A program made the translations under genes and the position numbers. Below the pieces are notes generated by a model. It was not told the DNA's origin and made no database searches. It was given only the letters and a program-made list of their open reading frames with translations. A DNA stretch of 64,000 nucleotides, taken from positions 399,029 through 463,028 of the forward strand of contig NZ_BMRY01000006.1 of assembly GCF_014648875.1 (NCBI RefSeq), read 5' to 3'. This DNA is from Streptomyces parvus (GTDB lineage: Bacteria; Actinomycetota; Actinomycetes; Streptomycetales; Streptomycetaceae). Below are positions 49,689-59,188 of this stretch, piece by piece (the stretch's first letter is position 1; every line of letters begins with the position of its first letter).

Positions 49689-50639
49689 ATGTCCTCGGCA
49701 ACCACCGCCACCACCGCCCCTTCCACCGTCACCGTTCAGAAACTCGGCGGCCGTCTCGGCGCCGTCATCTCAGGAGTGCGGCTCGGCGGCGATCTCGACG
49801 CCCCGACCGTCGCGGAGATCCGGTCCGCCCTGCTGGCCGACAAGGTCGTCTTCTTCCGTGGCCAGGACCACCTGGACGAGGAGAGCCATGAGGCGTTCGG
49901 CCGGCTGCTCGGCACCCCGGTCGCACACCCCACCGTCCCGTCCGCCGACGGCCGTTACTCCCTCGGCATCGACTCCGACCACGGCGGCCGGGCCAACCAG
50001 TGGCACACCGACGTCACCTTCGTCCCCGCCTACCCGGCGTTCTCCATCCTGCGCGCCGTGATCGTCCCGCCCTACGGCGGCAACACCCTGTGGGCCAACA
50101 CCGCCACGGCCTACGACGGTCTTCCCGAGCCGCTGCGCGTGCTGGCCGACTCCCTGCGGGCCGTCCACTCCAACGACTACGACTACGCGGCGCTGCGCCC
50201 GCAGGCCCTGCCCGAGGCGCTGAAGCAGTACAAGGAGGTGTTCACCTCGACGAAGTTCCTCACCGAGCACCCGGTGGTGCGGGTGCACCCGGAGACCGGC
50301 GAACGCGTCCTGCTGCTGGGCAACTTCGTGCAGCGGATCGCCGGACTGACCGGCAGGGACTCCCGTACGCTCCTGGATCTGTTCCAGTCGCACATCGAGC
50401 GCCCGGAGAACACCGTGCGCTGGCAGTGGCAGGTCGGCGACGTGGCGATCTGGGACAACCGCGCCACCCAGCACTACGGCGTCGACGACTCCGACGCCCA
50501 TGAGCGCAAGCTCCGCCGCGTCACCATCGACGGGGACGTGCCCGTCGGCGTCGACGGCCGCTCCTCCACGCTGATCTCGCCCGAGGAGGTGCCGGACCCG
50601 GCGTTCGGCATCGCCTCCGGAGCGTCTGCGGCGGCCTGA
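49689..50639 (+). CDS. TauD/AtsK-type Fe(II)/2-oxoglutarate dioxygenase
   Basis: The 316-residue enzyme starts at ATG 49689 behind GAAAGGA. VTVQKLGGRLGAVISGVRLG is the family opening, and VVFFRGQDHLDEESHEAFGR follows. The iron ligands are His106 and Asp108 in NQWHTDVTF, and His262 in NRATQHYGVDD; RKLRRVTI near 273-277 supplies the 2-oxoglutarate-binding Arg. Members cleave taurine (releasing sulfite) or alkyl sulfates (AtsK, releasing sulfate); GGRLGAVISGVRLGGDLDAP resembles both. It complements the sulfatase by releasing sulfur from sulfonates or alkyl sulfates. It is divergent from the ROK regulator. Confidence 0.92.
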   Translation: MSSATTATTAPSTVTVQKLGGRLGAVISGVRLGGDLDAPTVAEIRSALLADKVVFFRGQDHLDEESHEAFGRLLGTPVAHPTVPSADGRYSLGIDSDHGGRANQWHTDVTFVPAYPAFSILRAVIVPPYGGNTLWANTATAYDGLPEPLRVLADSLRAVHSNDYDYAALRPQALPEALKQYKEVFTSTKFLTEHPVVRVHPETGERVLLLGNFVQRIAGLTGRDSRTLLDLFQSHIERPENTVRWQWQVGDVAIWDNRATQHYGVDDSDAHERKLRRVTIDGDVPVGVDGRSSTLISPEEVPDPAFGIASGASAAA

Positions 50640-50769
50640 TCGCGGTCGCCACCCCTCCCCAGCCATGCGCACCCGGCCTCCCGGGCGGTAGCGTCCTGAA
50701 CAGGACAGTCCGGATCAGGACGACCGCCCGGGAAGCGGGCAGGGCACCAGGGGAAAGCGGGCCGGGTAC

Positions 50770-52395
50770 GTGGAGAGCCACAGCGGAATCACCGTGCAGC
50801 GGGCGCTGGAGCTGCCGGGGCTGCGCGCCGGGCTCCCGGAGGTGGTGGCCGGCGCCGACCGGCTGAACCGTACGGTGCGCTGGGTGCACGCGGGCGAGGT
50901 CCCGAACATCGCCTCGCTCCTCAAGGGCGGCGAGCTGCTCCTGACGACGGGGCTCGGACTGGGCGCCCGCCCGGCCGAACAGCGCGCCTTCGTCCGCCGT
51001 CTCGCCGACCGGGGCATCGCGGCCCTGGTGGTGGAGCTGGGCCCGCGCTTCGGCCGGCTGCCCGCCTCCATCGTGGACGCCGCCCGCGCTGCCGGTCTGC
51101 CGCTGGTCCAGCTGCACCGCGAGGTGCCGTTCGTCGCGGTGACCGAGGAGGTGCACACCGAGATCGTCAACGGGCACTACGCGCTGCTCCAGCAGGCGGA
51201 GGAGGTGCACCGGCGCGCCACCCGGGCGCTGCTCGACGGGGGCGGGGTGCCGCAGGTCCTCGGGATCCTCGCCGACTTCACCGCCAACCCGGTCTTCCTG
51301 GAGACGCCCGACGGCCAGCTCCTGTACGCGGCGTCCACCGGGACAGGACCGGTCGGCGCGGACCCGCTCCAGGTCTGGGAGGGCATGCGCGGCGACCGGG
51401 CGGCCCGGGAGTCCCCGCCGACCGGTGCGCTGCTGGTGGACGTGCCCGGCGGCGGGCCCGAGACCGGTTCGGTACGGGCACGGCTGGTGCTCCTCGCGGT
51501 GGCCGGGCCGCTGGCGACCGTGCACCGGATGGCGGCGGAGCGTGCGGCGGGCCTGCTGGCGGTCGTGCTGATGCAGGCCCGGCAGGAGGAGGAGCTGGCC
51601 GCCCGGGGCCGGGGCGACTTCCTGACCGATCTGGCGGAGGGCCGGATCGCCCCGGAGGACGCCCCGGCCCAGGCCCGGGTGCTCGGCTTCCGGCCCGGCG
51701 AGACACCCCTCCTGCCGGTGGTGATGCGGCTGGCCCCCGAGCTGTCCCCCTCGGGCAACTGGGCGCTGCTGGCCCGTGCGGTCCTGGAGGAGCTGGCCTC
51801 GGTCGGGGTGCCGGTGCTGCTCGGCGTACGGCCCGTGGAGGGGCGGGTTCCGCTGCTGCTGGGGCTGCGTTCGGAGGGCGAGCGCACGGCGGTCGCGGAC
51901 CGGGTGGCGGCGGCGCTGCGGGCGGGCGTGGAGCGGGCCGGACTCGACCGGGCCGGATCGCAGCAGCCGGTGGTCGTGGTCGGCGTCGCGGGCGGCTGGG
52001 CGGCGGCGGGTGCCGGGCTGCGGCACGCGGCGGAGACGGCGACGGCCGCGCAGGGCCTGGACGACCGGCCCTGGTACGACGCCCGGCGGCTCGACATCGA
52101 TCTGCTGCTGTGGCGGCTGCGGGACCATCCGGACCTGGCGGCGTTCGTGAACCGGGCGATCGGTCCGCTGCGCGAGCACGACCGCACCTCGCGCCCGCCG
52201 TTGCTGCCGACGCTCCAGGCCTATCTGGCGCACGCGGGCCGCAAGGCGGAGACCGCCCGCGAGCTGCACCTCAACCGCCAGACCCTCTACAACCGGCTGG
52301 CCCGGATCGGCGAACTGCTGGGCACGGACCTGGACGACCCGCAGACGGTGCTGGCACTGAGCCTGGCGCTGCGGGCCCGCCGCCACACGACCTGA
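50770..52395 (+). CDS. PucR family transcriptional regulator
   Basis: The 541-residue protein starts at GTG 50770. The N-terminal PucR sensor domain is visible as GITVQRALELPGLRAGLPEV and VRWVHAGEVPNIASLLKGGE, followed by LLLTTGLGLG. The C-terminal PucR-type HTH is TLQAYLAHAGRKAETARELH and LNRQTLYNRLARIGELLG, near residues 480-535. A GAF-like middle region lies in between. PucR regulators govern purine and amino-acid use; here the gene follows the TauD-like gene by 130 bp on the same strand, so control of sulfur or nitrogen scavenging is plausible but unproven. Confidence 0.9.
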   Translation: MESHSGITVQRALELPGLRAGLPEVVAGADRLNRTVRWVHAGEVPNIASLLKGGELLLTTGLGLGARPAEQRAFVRRLADRGIAALVVELGPRFGRLPASIVDAARAAGLPLVQLHREVPFVAVTEEVHTEIVNGHYALLQQAEEVHRRATRALLDGGGVPQVLGILADFTANPVFLETPDGQLLYAASTGTGPVGADPLQVWEGMRGDRAARESPPTGALLVDVPGGGPETGSVRARLVLLAVAGPLATVHRMAAERAAGLLAVVLMQARQEEELAARGRGDFLTDLAEGRIAPEDAPAQARVLGFRPGETPLLPVVMRLAPELSPSGNWALLARAVLEELASVGVPVLLGVRPVEGRVPLLLGLRSEGERTAVADRVAAALRAGVERAGLDRAGSQQPVVVVGVAGGWAAAGAGLRHAAETATAAQGLDDRPWYDARRLDIDLLLWRLRDHPDLAAFVNRAIGPLREHDRTSRPPLLPTLQAYLAHAGRKAETARELHLNRQTLYNRLARIGELLGTDLDDPQTVLALSLALRARRHTT

Positions 52396-52451
52396 CCGGC
52401 CGGGTCACGCAACGGCTCAGCGCGCCCGCCCCGGCCCCCTCGCCGGTCCGG

Positions 52452-53549
52452 TCAGCGACCGCGCCCCGTCGCCAGCGGCTGCGCCAACTCGTCGTAGACG
52501 CTCAGCACATGGGCGATCGTGTCGTCCTCGGTGGGCCAGCCCGCCGCCTGCACCCGCCCGGCCTCGGCGAGCCGGGTCCGCGCCGCCGGGTCCCCCAGCA
52601 GCCCCACGACCGCACGGGCGAGGGCCACGGCGTTGCCGTACGGCACCAGCTCAGCTGCTTCGCCGACCAGTTCGGGCACACCACCGACCGCCGTGGCCAC
52701 CAGCGGCACCCCGGACCGCAGCGCCTCCTGCGCCAGCAGGGAGCGGCCCTCCCACCGGCTCGGCAGCAGGACGAGATCAGCGGCGGCGACCAACTCCCCC
52801 ACACCCTCGCGGGATCCGATGAGCGAGACGGGCAACTCCTCGTCCCTGATCCGTCGTTGCAGGGCCTCCCGGTCGCGCCCCTCCCCCGCGATGACGAGCA
52901 GCGGCACGGGGTCCAGCCGCCGCCAGGCGCGGGCCGCGTCCAGCAGGGTGCCGAAACCGTGATGCGGTACGAGACTGCCGACGGCCATCAGCAACGGCCT
53001 TTCGACCGCCCCCAGTTCGGCCCGCACCTTGCCCGCGTCGACCGCTCCGTCCGGGTGCGCGGGCGGGGCGGCTGTGGGGGCGAGCCGGGCATCGCGGGCG
53101 CCCCGCTCCCGGGCCCGGTCCACCAGGTCGGAGGAGGGGGCGAGGACCACGGCCGCCGCCCGTGCGGCGCGCCGTTCCAGCAGGTGCAGGATCTGGCGGC
53201 GGGCGCCTTCCGCGTACCGCCGGGTGTGCCAGGTCGTCACGAGCGGCACGGTCCGTCCGCTCAGCGCGAGGGCGGTGCGGGCGGCCGCGTGGAGCCCGTG
53301 GGCGTGGACGACGTCCGCCCCCGTGCAGGCGGCCCGCAACGCGGCGACGGCGGCCGGGTCGCTGCGCCGGGGCACCGGCAGGAAGCGGGCTCCGGTCGCC
53401 GTGAAGTCGTAGGCGCGGTCCACGGCGGCCGGCGCGCAGACGGTCACCTGCACCCCGCGCGCCACCAGCCCGGCGGCCAGCGAACCGACGTGCGCGCTGC
53501 TGCCCGCACTGCCGCCGCCCAGGACTTGGACCGTACGCAGCTGTGACAC
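52452..53549 (-). CDS. Glycosyltransferase family 4 protein
   Basis: I chose GTG 53549, behind GGGGAG with 9-nt spacing; the longer frame from 53672 has no ribosome site. The 365-residue protein opens MSQLRTVQVLGGGSAGSSAH, with the N-domain loop SAGSSAHVGSLAAGLVARGV. The donor-binding half has RPLLMAVGSLVPHHGFGTLL, VLLPSRWEGRSLLAQEALRS and GVPLVATAVGGVPELVGEAA. The acceptor is unknown. A GT4 gene beside recN is seen in other streptomycetes, so it likely belongs to the conserved core. It is convergent with the PucR gene. Confidence 0.9.
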   Translation of the reverse strand: MSQLRTVQVLGGGSAGSSAHVGSLAAGLVARGVQVTVCAPAAVDRAYDFTATGARFLPVPRRSDPAAVAALRAACTGADVVHAHGLHAAARTALALSGRTVPLVTTWHTRRYAEGARRQILHLLERRAARAAAVVLAPSSDLVDRARERGARDARLAPTAAPPAHPDGAVDAGKVRAELGAVERPLLMAVGSLVPHHGFGTLLDAARAWRRLDPVPLLVIAGEGRDREALQRRIRDEELPVSLIGSREGVGELVAAADLVLLPSRWEGRSLLAQEALRSGVPLVATAVGGVPELVGEAAELVPYGNAVALARAVVGLLGDPAARTRLAEAGRVQAAGWPTEDDTIAHVLSVYDELAQPLATGRGR

Positions 53550-53753
53550 GTTGAATGGCTCCCCGGGGGTCCGGAGTCGGCGGAACAAGGACAGCGCCAA
53601 GGATGCCAGCCCGTACGCACGTTCCGGCACCGCCGTAACGTTGCTGCCGCACCCACGGCGACAACCGACCACACCGCATCACCCTCACGGGTGAATCACC
53701 GGAGCACGCCACACGGGGGCGCGCCGCGCCGGACCGCGCCGCGCCCCCGCCCC

Positions 53754-55499
53754 TCACCCGTCGGCGCGCGCCGTGGCGAGCAGTTCCTCGGCATGGGCGC
53801 GGGCCGTCTCGGAGTCTTCCTGGCCCGCCAGCATCCGGGACAGCTCCCGGACCCGGTCCTCACCCTCCAGGACGGTGACCCCGCTGCGGGTCACCGAGCC
53901 GTCCACGGTCTTCTCGACCAGCAACTGCCGGTCGGCGAAGGCCGCGACCTGCGGCAGGTGGGTCACGACGACCACCTGCGCGGACCTGGCGAGCTTGGCG
54001 AGCCGGCGGCCGACCTCGACCGCCGCCTTGCCGCCGACGCCCGCGTCGACCTCGTCGAAGAGATACGTCGGTACGGGGTCGGAGCCCGCGAAGACGACCT
54101 CGACCGCGAGCATCACCCGGGACAGCTCACCGCCCGACGCGCCCTTGGCGATCGGCCGGGGCTGGGCGCCCGGGTGCGGGGCGAGGAGCAGCTCCACCTC
54201 GTCGGCGCCGGAAGGGCCGTAGACGACGCTCCGCCCGCCGATGTCGATGCCGGACGCCTCGTCCGCCGCCTCGGTCTGCCGGATGGCGAAGGAGACCCGG
54301 GCGTGCGGCATGGCGAGCGAGGCGAGCTCCTCGGTCACCGCATCGGCGAACCGCGCGGCGGCCTCCGTACGCGCGTCGGTCAAGGCCTGCCCGAGCACGG
54401 AGAGTTCGGCCCGCAGAGCGTCGCGCTCGGCGGTCAGCTCGCCGATCCGCTCGTCGTCGCCCTCCAGCTCGGTGAGCCGGCCGGCGCCCTCCTGGGCCCA
54501 GGCCAGCACGGCCGCGATGTCCTCGCCGTACTTACGGGTCAGGGCGGTCAGGGCCGCCCGGCGCTCCTCCACGGCGGCCAGCCGCAGCGGATCGGCGTCG
54601 AGCTGGTCCGCGTACCCCGCCAGCTCTCCGGAGACGTCGGCGAGCAGGATGGAGATCTCCCCCACCCGGTCCGCCAGCGCGGCCAGCGCCGGGTCGTGGG
54701 CCCGGACCCCGTCCAGCGCCTGCCCGGCCGCGGCCACCACGGTGGTGGCGTCGACGCTCTCCGGGTCCTCCGGGTTCCCCGCCAGCGCGGTGTGCGCGAG
54801 GGAGGCGGCGGAGGCGAGGGCCTCGGCGTGCCCGAGCCGTTCCGCCTCGGCGGCCAGCTCGACGTCCTCCCCCGGCAACGGCTCGACCGCGGCGACCTCG
54901 TTCAGCCCGAAGCGCAGCAGATCCGCCTCCTGAGCCCGCTCCCGGGCCCGGGTGGTCAGCTCGTCGAGCTCCGTGGCAACGGCGCGCAGCCGCCGGTAGG
55001 CCGCCGCGTACTTGGCGTGCGGGACCTCCACCCCGTCCCCGGCGTACCGGTCCAGGGCGCCCCGCTGCCGGGCGGGCTTGAGCAGGCCCTGCTGGTCGGT
55101 CTGGCCGTGCACGGCGACGAGTTCGTCCGCCAGCTCGGTCAGGACCCCCACCGGCACGGATCTGCCGCCGAGGTGGGCCCGTGAGCGCCCTTCGGCCGAA
55201 ACGGTACGGCTGATGAGCAGCGCACCGTCGTCGAGTTCCGCCCCGGCCTCCTCGGCCCGCAGCGCCGCCGCGTCGCCCTCGGACACGGTGATCCGGCCCT
55301 CGACGACCGCGGCCTTGGCCCCGACCCGTACGAGAGCGGGGTCCGCGCGCCCGCCGAGCAGCAGCCCGAGGCTCGTGACGACCATGGTCTTGCCCGCGCC
55401 GGTCTCACCCGTGACCGCGGTGAAACCGGGTGACAGCTCCACCACCGCGTCGTCGATGACTCCGAGCGACCGTATCCGCATCTCCTCCAACACGGACAT
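53754..55499 (-). CDS. recN: DNA repair protein RecN
   Basis: The 581-residue SMC-like ATPase starts at ATG 55499: MSVLEEMRIRSLGVIDDAVV. Walker A is GETGAGKT (31-38), the long coiled-coil middle is rich in Ala/Glu/Leu, and the C-terminal signature GASGGELSRVMLAVEVV precedes Walker B YLFDEVDAGVGG from residue 479. It gathers DNA ends during double-strand break repair. I saw no actinobacterial LexA box in the 95 bp between the nadK stop and its start. A hairpin at 55532-55574 separates it from nadK. Confidence 0.96.
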   Translation of the reverse strand: MSVLEEMRIRSLGVIDDAVVELSPGFTAVTGETGAGKTMVVTSLGLLLGGRADPALVRVGAKAAVVEGRITVSEGDAAALRAEEAGAELDDGALLISRTVSAEGRSRAHLGGRSVPVGVLTELADELVAVHGQTDQQGLLKPARQRGALDRYAGDGVEVPHAKYAAAYRRLRAVATELDELTTRARERAQEADLLRFGLNEVAAVEPLPGEDVELAAEAERLGHAEALASAASLAHTALAGNPEDPESVDATTVVAAAGQALDGVRAHDPALAALADRVGEISILLADVSGELAGYADQLDADPLRLAAVEERRAALTALTRKYGEDIAAVLAWAQEGAGRLTELEGDDERIGELTAERDALRAELSVLGQALTDARTEAAARFADAVTEELASLAMPHARVSFAIRQTEAADEASGIDIGGRSVVYGPSGADEVELLLAPHPGAQPRPIAKGASGGELSRVMLAVEVVFAGSDPVPTYLFDEVDAGVGGKAAVEVGRRLAKLARSAQVVVVTHLPQVAAFADRQLLVEKTVDGSVTRSGVTVLEGEDRVRELSRMLAGQEDSETARAHAEELLATARADG

Positions 55500-55531
55500 G
55501 ACCTTACGAGGTCCCGGGCCGGACGCGCGAC

Positions 55532-55574
55532 GGCCCCCGCTCCCGGATTCACTCTCCCGGGTAGGACGGGGGCC
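55532..55574 (-). terminator. Hairpin between nadK and recN
   Basis: GGCCCCCG (55532-55539) pairs with CGGGGGCC (55567-55574), enclosing a smaller CCCGG/CCGGG stem. It lies 21-63 bp after the nadK stop in the direction of transcription and just before recN, so it may terminate or attenuate readthrough into recN. Confidence 0.55.
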
Positions 55575-55594
55575 ACGGGCGCTCCCGGCGACCG

Positions 55595-56520
55595 TCAGTG
55601 GGGCGCGCCCCGCCACCCCGAGACGGGCAGGGCGAACTTCGCCACGAGCCGGTCGGTGAACGAGGCCTGGTGCAGCCGCGCCAGCCGTACGGGCACCGCG
55701 CCGCGCCGCACCTCGACCCGGGCGCCGGCGGGCAGTTCCACGGTCCGCCGGCCGTCGCACCACAGCACCCCGTGCGGGGTGTGCGGCTGCACCTCCACGG
55801 CGAGCACGGAGGTGGGCGAGGTCACCAGGGGCTTGGCGAACAGCGCGTGGGCGCTGATCGGGACCATCAGCAGCGCCTCGACCTCGGGCCAGACGACGGG
55901 CCCGCCCGCCGAGAAGGCGTACGCCGTCGAACCGGTCGGGGTCGCGCAGACGATCCCGTCGCAGCCGAACCCGGTGACGGGACGGCCGTCGATCTCCAGG
56001 ACGACTTCGAGCATCCGCTCGGGCGACACCTTCTGCACGGCCGCCTCGTTGAGCGCCCAGTCGCTGTGCACGACGTCGCCGTTGCTGTGCACGAGAACGT
56101 CGATCGTCATGCGCTCCTCGACCTCGTAGTCGCGGGTGACGACCCGGGAGACCACCTTGTCGAGGTCGTCGCGCTCGGCCTCGGCGAGGAAGCCGACGCG
56201 TCCGAGGTTGACGCCGAGCATCGGCACCCCGGAGGCGCGGGAGAACTCCGCGCCGCGCAGCAGCGTGCCGTCGCCGCCGAGGACGACGAGCAGTTCGCAG
56301 CCGTCGACTGCGGAGGGGCTGGTGTCGGTGACCGTCTCCACGGCGTCCGGCAGCGGCAGATCGGCCGCCTCGGCCGCCGAGACCCGTACGCCGAGCCCGT
56401 TGCGCAGCAACCCCTGTACGACGAGTTCCGCGCTGCGGATCGCGGCCGGGCGGCCGGTGTGCGCCAGAAGGAAGACGGTTCGTGCCGTGTCGGTCGTCAC
56501 CTGCGTCGTCACATTCGTCG

Positions 56521-56524
<4 letters not shown>
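55595..56524 (-). CDS. nadK: NAD kinase
   Basis: The 309-residue enzyme phosphorylates NAD to NADP. GGDGT at 83-87 is the catalytic motif, followed by GVNLGRVGFLAEAERDDLD, LNEAAVQKVSPERMLEVVLE and the GCDGIVCATPTGSTAYAFSA block. The frame opens at TTG 56524, overlapping tlyA by 4 bp (TTGA); GTG codons at 56512 and 56503 are alternatives. tlyA-nadK-recN is a conserved actinobacterial order, as in Rv1694-Rv1696. Confidence 0.96.
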
Positions 56525-57336
<812 letters not shown>

Positions 57337-57343
57337 GTTCGGT

Positions 57344-57700
57344 TCAGCTCCTGTGGTCGTGCGTGTTGTCGTACGCGGATGGGGTTCCGGGTGCGGCCGC
57401 GGTCCCGGGCGGCCCGGGTACGGCGGCCGGACGGGCGTCCAGCGAGGTCAGCTCGGCCCGCAGCCCACGGTGTACATCCTCGTACACCTCGATGTGCCCG
57501 TCCGCCGGGAGGTGGTCGGCGTCGGCGAGACGCTCCAGCCGGGCGTCCACGGCCGCATGGCCGGTGGGGGCGCGCACGACCCCGAGGGGCGCGGGCCCGG
57601 CGGGCTCGTGGGAGGGCGCCTCGGGGGCCGGCTCGCCGTCCACCGGCTCGTCGGGCGTGCTCACGGGCGGTGTCCCCGCCTCCGGCGTCCAGTCGCTCAT
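57344..57700 (-). CDS. Small conserved hypothetical protein upstream of tlyA
   Basis: A 118-residue, acidic and Pro-rich protein starts MSDWTPEAGTPPVSTPDEPV. Its only ordered-looking part is VVRAPTGHAAVDARLERLAD followed by ADHLPADGHIEVYEDVHRGL, which resembles the short proteins commonly encoded before tlyA in streptomycetes. There is no membrane segment or catalytic motif. It probably belongs to the tlyA-nadK transcript, as the gap to tlyA is 7 bp. Confidence 0.7.
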   Translation of the reverse strand: MSDWTPEAGTPPVSTPDEPVDGEPAPEAPSHEPAGPAPLGVVRAPTGHAAVDARLERLADADHLPADGHIEVYEDVHRGLRAELTSLDARPAAVPGPPGTAAAPGTPSAYDNTHDHRS

Positions 57701-57742
57701 GCCGAAACGCTACCGCGACCGGCCGGTGTACCGTCGAGCCCG

Positions 57743-58090
57743 ATGGCGACCATGGCGGAGTGCCGCAGCGCACTCGACAGACTTTCGGACAACCTCGCAG
57801 CCGCCGAGGGCGACGTGCGCAGCGCGGCTGCCCTCGACCGCTCGCTGAGCTGTCACATCAGGGATCTCGACATCACGTTCACCGGCCGGTTGGCCGATGG
57901 CCGGATCCGGGTGACGGACACGGTCGAGGGACCGCCCCGGGAGAAGGCCGAGATCAGACTCGCGATGACGGGCGACGACCTGGTGGCCCTGGTGGACGGC
58001 GACCTGAACTTCGCGAAGGCGTGGGCAGCGGGCCGCGTACGCCTGGAGGCGGGCTTCAGGGACCTGCTGAAACTGAGATCGCTGCTGTAA
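57743..58090 (+). CDS. SCP2 sterol-binding domain protein
   Basis: A 115-residue product starts at ATG 57743 (ATG 57752 is an alternative): MATMAECRSALDRLSDNLAA. The SCP2-like lipid-binding fold is suggested by RSLSCHIRDLDITFTGRLAD, EKAEIRLAMTGDDLVALVDG and DLNFAKAWAAGRVRLEAGFR. Such proteins bind fatty acyl chains or sterols non-covalently. No lipid-transfer partner is adjacent. It is divergent from the small gene at 57344-57700. Confidence 0.8.
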   Translation: MATMAECRSALDRLSDNLAAAEGDVRSAAALDRSLSCHIRDLDITFTGRLADGRIRVTDTVEGPPREKAEIRLAMTGDDLVALVDGDLNFAKAWAAGRVRLEAGFRDLLKLRSLL

Positions 58091-58096
58091 GAAGAT

Positions 58097-58190
58097 CAAG
58101 CCCGTCCGGGCGGGCCATTCGAGCCCGTCCGGGCGCCAAATCCAGCCCGTCCGGCGATTGAGGACAAAGCGCCCACCGGGGCGCGCCCGA
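58097..58190. repeat. Streptomyces-type intergenic repeat cluster
   Basis: The sequence AGCCCGTCCGGGCG occurs three times in slightly varied form, the last as TCCAGCCCGTCCGGCGATTG with AGGAC, a form I recall as recurring across streptomycete intergenic regions. GCGCCC-ACCG-GGGCGC forms a hairpin at its end. It sits between the convergent SCP2 and ABC ATPase genes and probably doubles as a terminator region. Confidence 0.75.
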
Positions 58191-58209
58191 CCCCGCGCTC
58201 ACCGAGCCC

Positions 58210-59010
58210 TCAGGCGGCAACCTTCCGCGCCTTGCGCGCGGCCGGCACGACCAGCGGCGTCCCCGTCTCCGGATCGTCGATCACCTGGCACCGCATGCCG
58301 AACACCCGCTCCACCAGCTCCGCGTCGACGACGTCCGAAGGCGCCCCCTCCGCGACGATCGCGCCGTCCCGCATCGCGATGAGATGCGTGGCGTACCGGG
58401 CGGCGTGGTTCAGGTCGTGGAGCACGGCGACCAGGGTGCGCCCCTGGGTCTCGTGCAGCTCGGCGCAGAGGTCGAGTACGTCGATCTGGTGCTGGATGTC
58501 GAGATACGTCGTCGGCTCGTCGAGCAGCAGCAGCGGCGTCTGCTGGGCCAGCGCCATGGCGATCCAGACCCGCTGGCGCTGGCCGCCGGACAGCTCGTCG
58601 ACATAGCGCTCGGCCAGCTCGGCGACGCCGGTGGACTCCATGGACTCGTTGACCACCCGCTCGTCCTCCGGCGACCACTGCCGCAGCAGCCCCTGGTGGG
58701 GGTAGCGGCCGCGGGCGACGAGGTCGGCGACGGTGATCCCGTCGGGGGCTATGGAGGACTGCGGCAGCAGCCCCAGCGTCCGGGCGACCTTCTTCGCGGG
58801 CAGCTGGTGGATGGTCTGCCCGTCCAGCAGCACCTGCCCCCGGCTCGGCTTCAGCATCCGGGCGAGGGCCCGCAGCAGGGTCGACTTGCCGCAGGCGTTG
58901 GGCCCGACGATCACGGTGAAGGAGTTGTCGGGGATCGCGACCGAGAGGTTCTCGGTGATGACCCGCTGGTCGTAGCCGAGGGTCACCGATTCTGCGGTGA
59001 GGCGCTGCAT
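58210..59010 (-). CDS. Iron-siderophore ABC transporter ATP-binding protein (FecE type)
   Basis: The 266-residue protein starts at ATG 59010, with GGGAG 7 nt upstream; an in-frame start 23 codons earlier lacks one. It shows Walker A VGPNACGKSTLL, signature DELSGGQRQRVWIAMALAQQ and Walker B LLLDEPTTYLDIQHQIDVLD, which mark the siderophore ATPase subfamily. No permease or binding protein is adjacent, so it must serve another operon's channel. It is behind an iron box at 59079-59097 and so is likely derepressed in iron starvation. Confidence 0.93.
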   Translation of the reverse strand: MQRLTAESVTLGYDQRVITENLSVAIPDNSFTVIVGPNACGKSTLLRALARMLKPSRGQVLLDGQTIHQLPAKKVARTLGLLPQSSIAPDGITVADLVARGRYPHQGLLRQWSPEDERVVNESMESTGVAELAERYVDELSGGQRQRVWIAMALAQQTPLLLLDEPTTYLDIQHQIDVLDLCAELHETQGRTLVAVLHDLNHAARYATHLIAMRDGAIVAEGAPSDVVDAELVERVFGMRCQVIDDPETGTPLVVPAARKARKVAA

Positions 59011-59078
59011 GGTCGTACTCCCGGAGTCGGTGAGGTGAAGCGGTACGGCGCGGGGCACGGGCGGACCACCGAGCTGCA

Positions 59079-59097
59079 CCAGGTTAGGTTAACCTAT
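59079..59097. promoter_or_regulatory. Iron box (DmdR/IdeR operator)
   Basis: CCAGGTTAGGTTAACCTAT matches the streptomycete iron-box consensus TTAGGTTAGGCTCACCTAA at 14 of 19 positions, including the TAGGTTAACCTA palindrome core. It lies 69 bp upstream of the siderophore ATPase start. Confidence 0.8.
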
Positions 59098-59188
59098 CTT
59101 CCTCTTCGCGCCACGGGTCCCGGCGGTCGCCCCACACCCTCAACGCCCTGACGGACAAGGGGCGTCCGGTTCAGAGCTGGAGGCCGGT

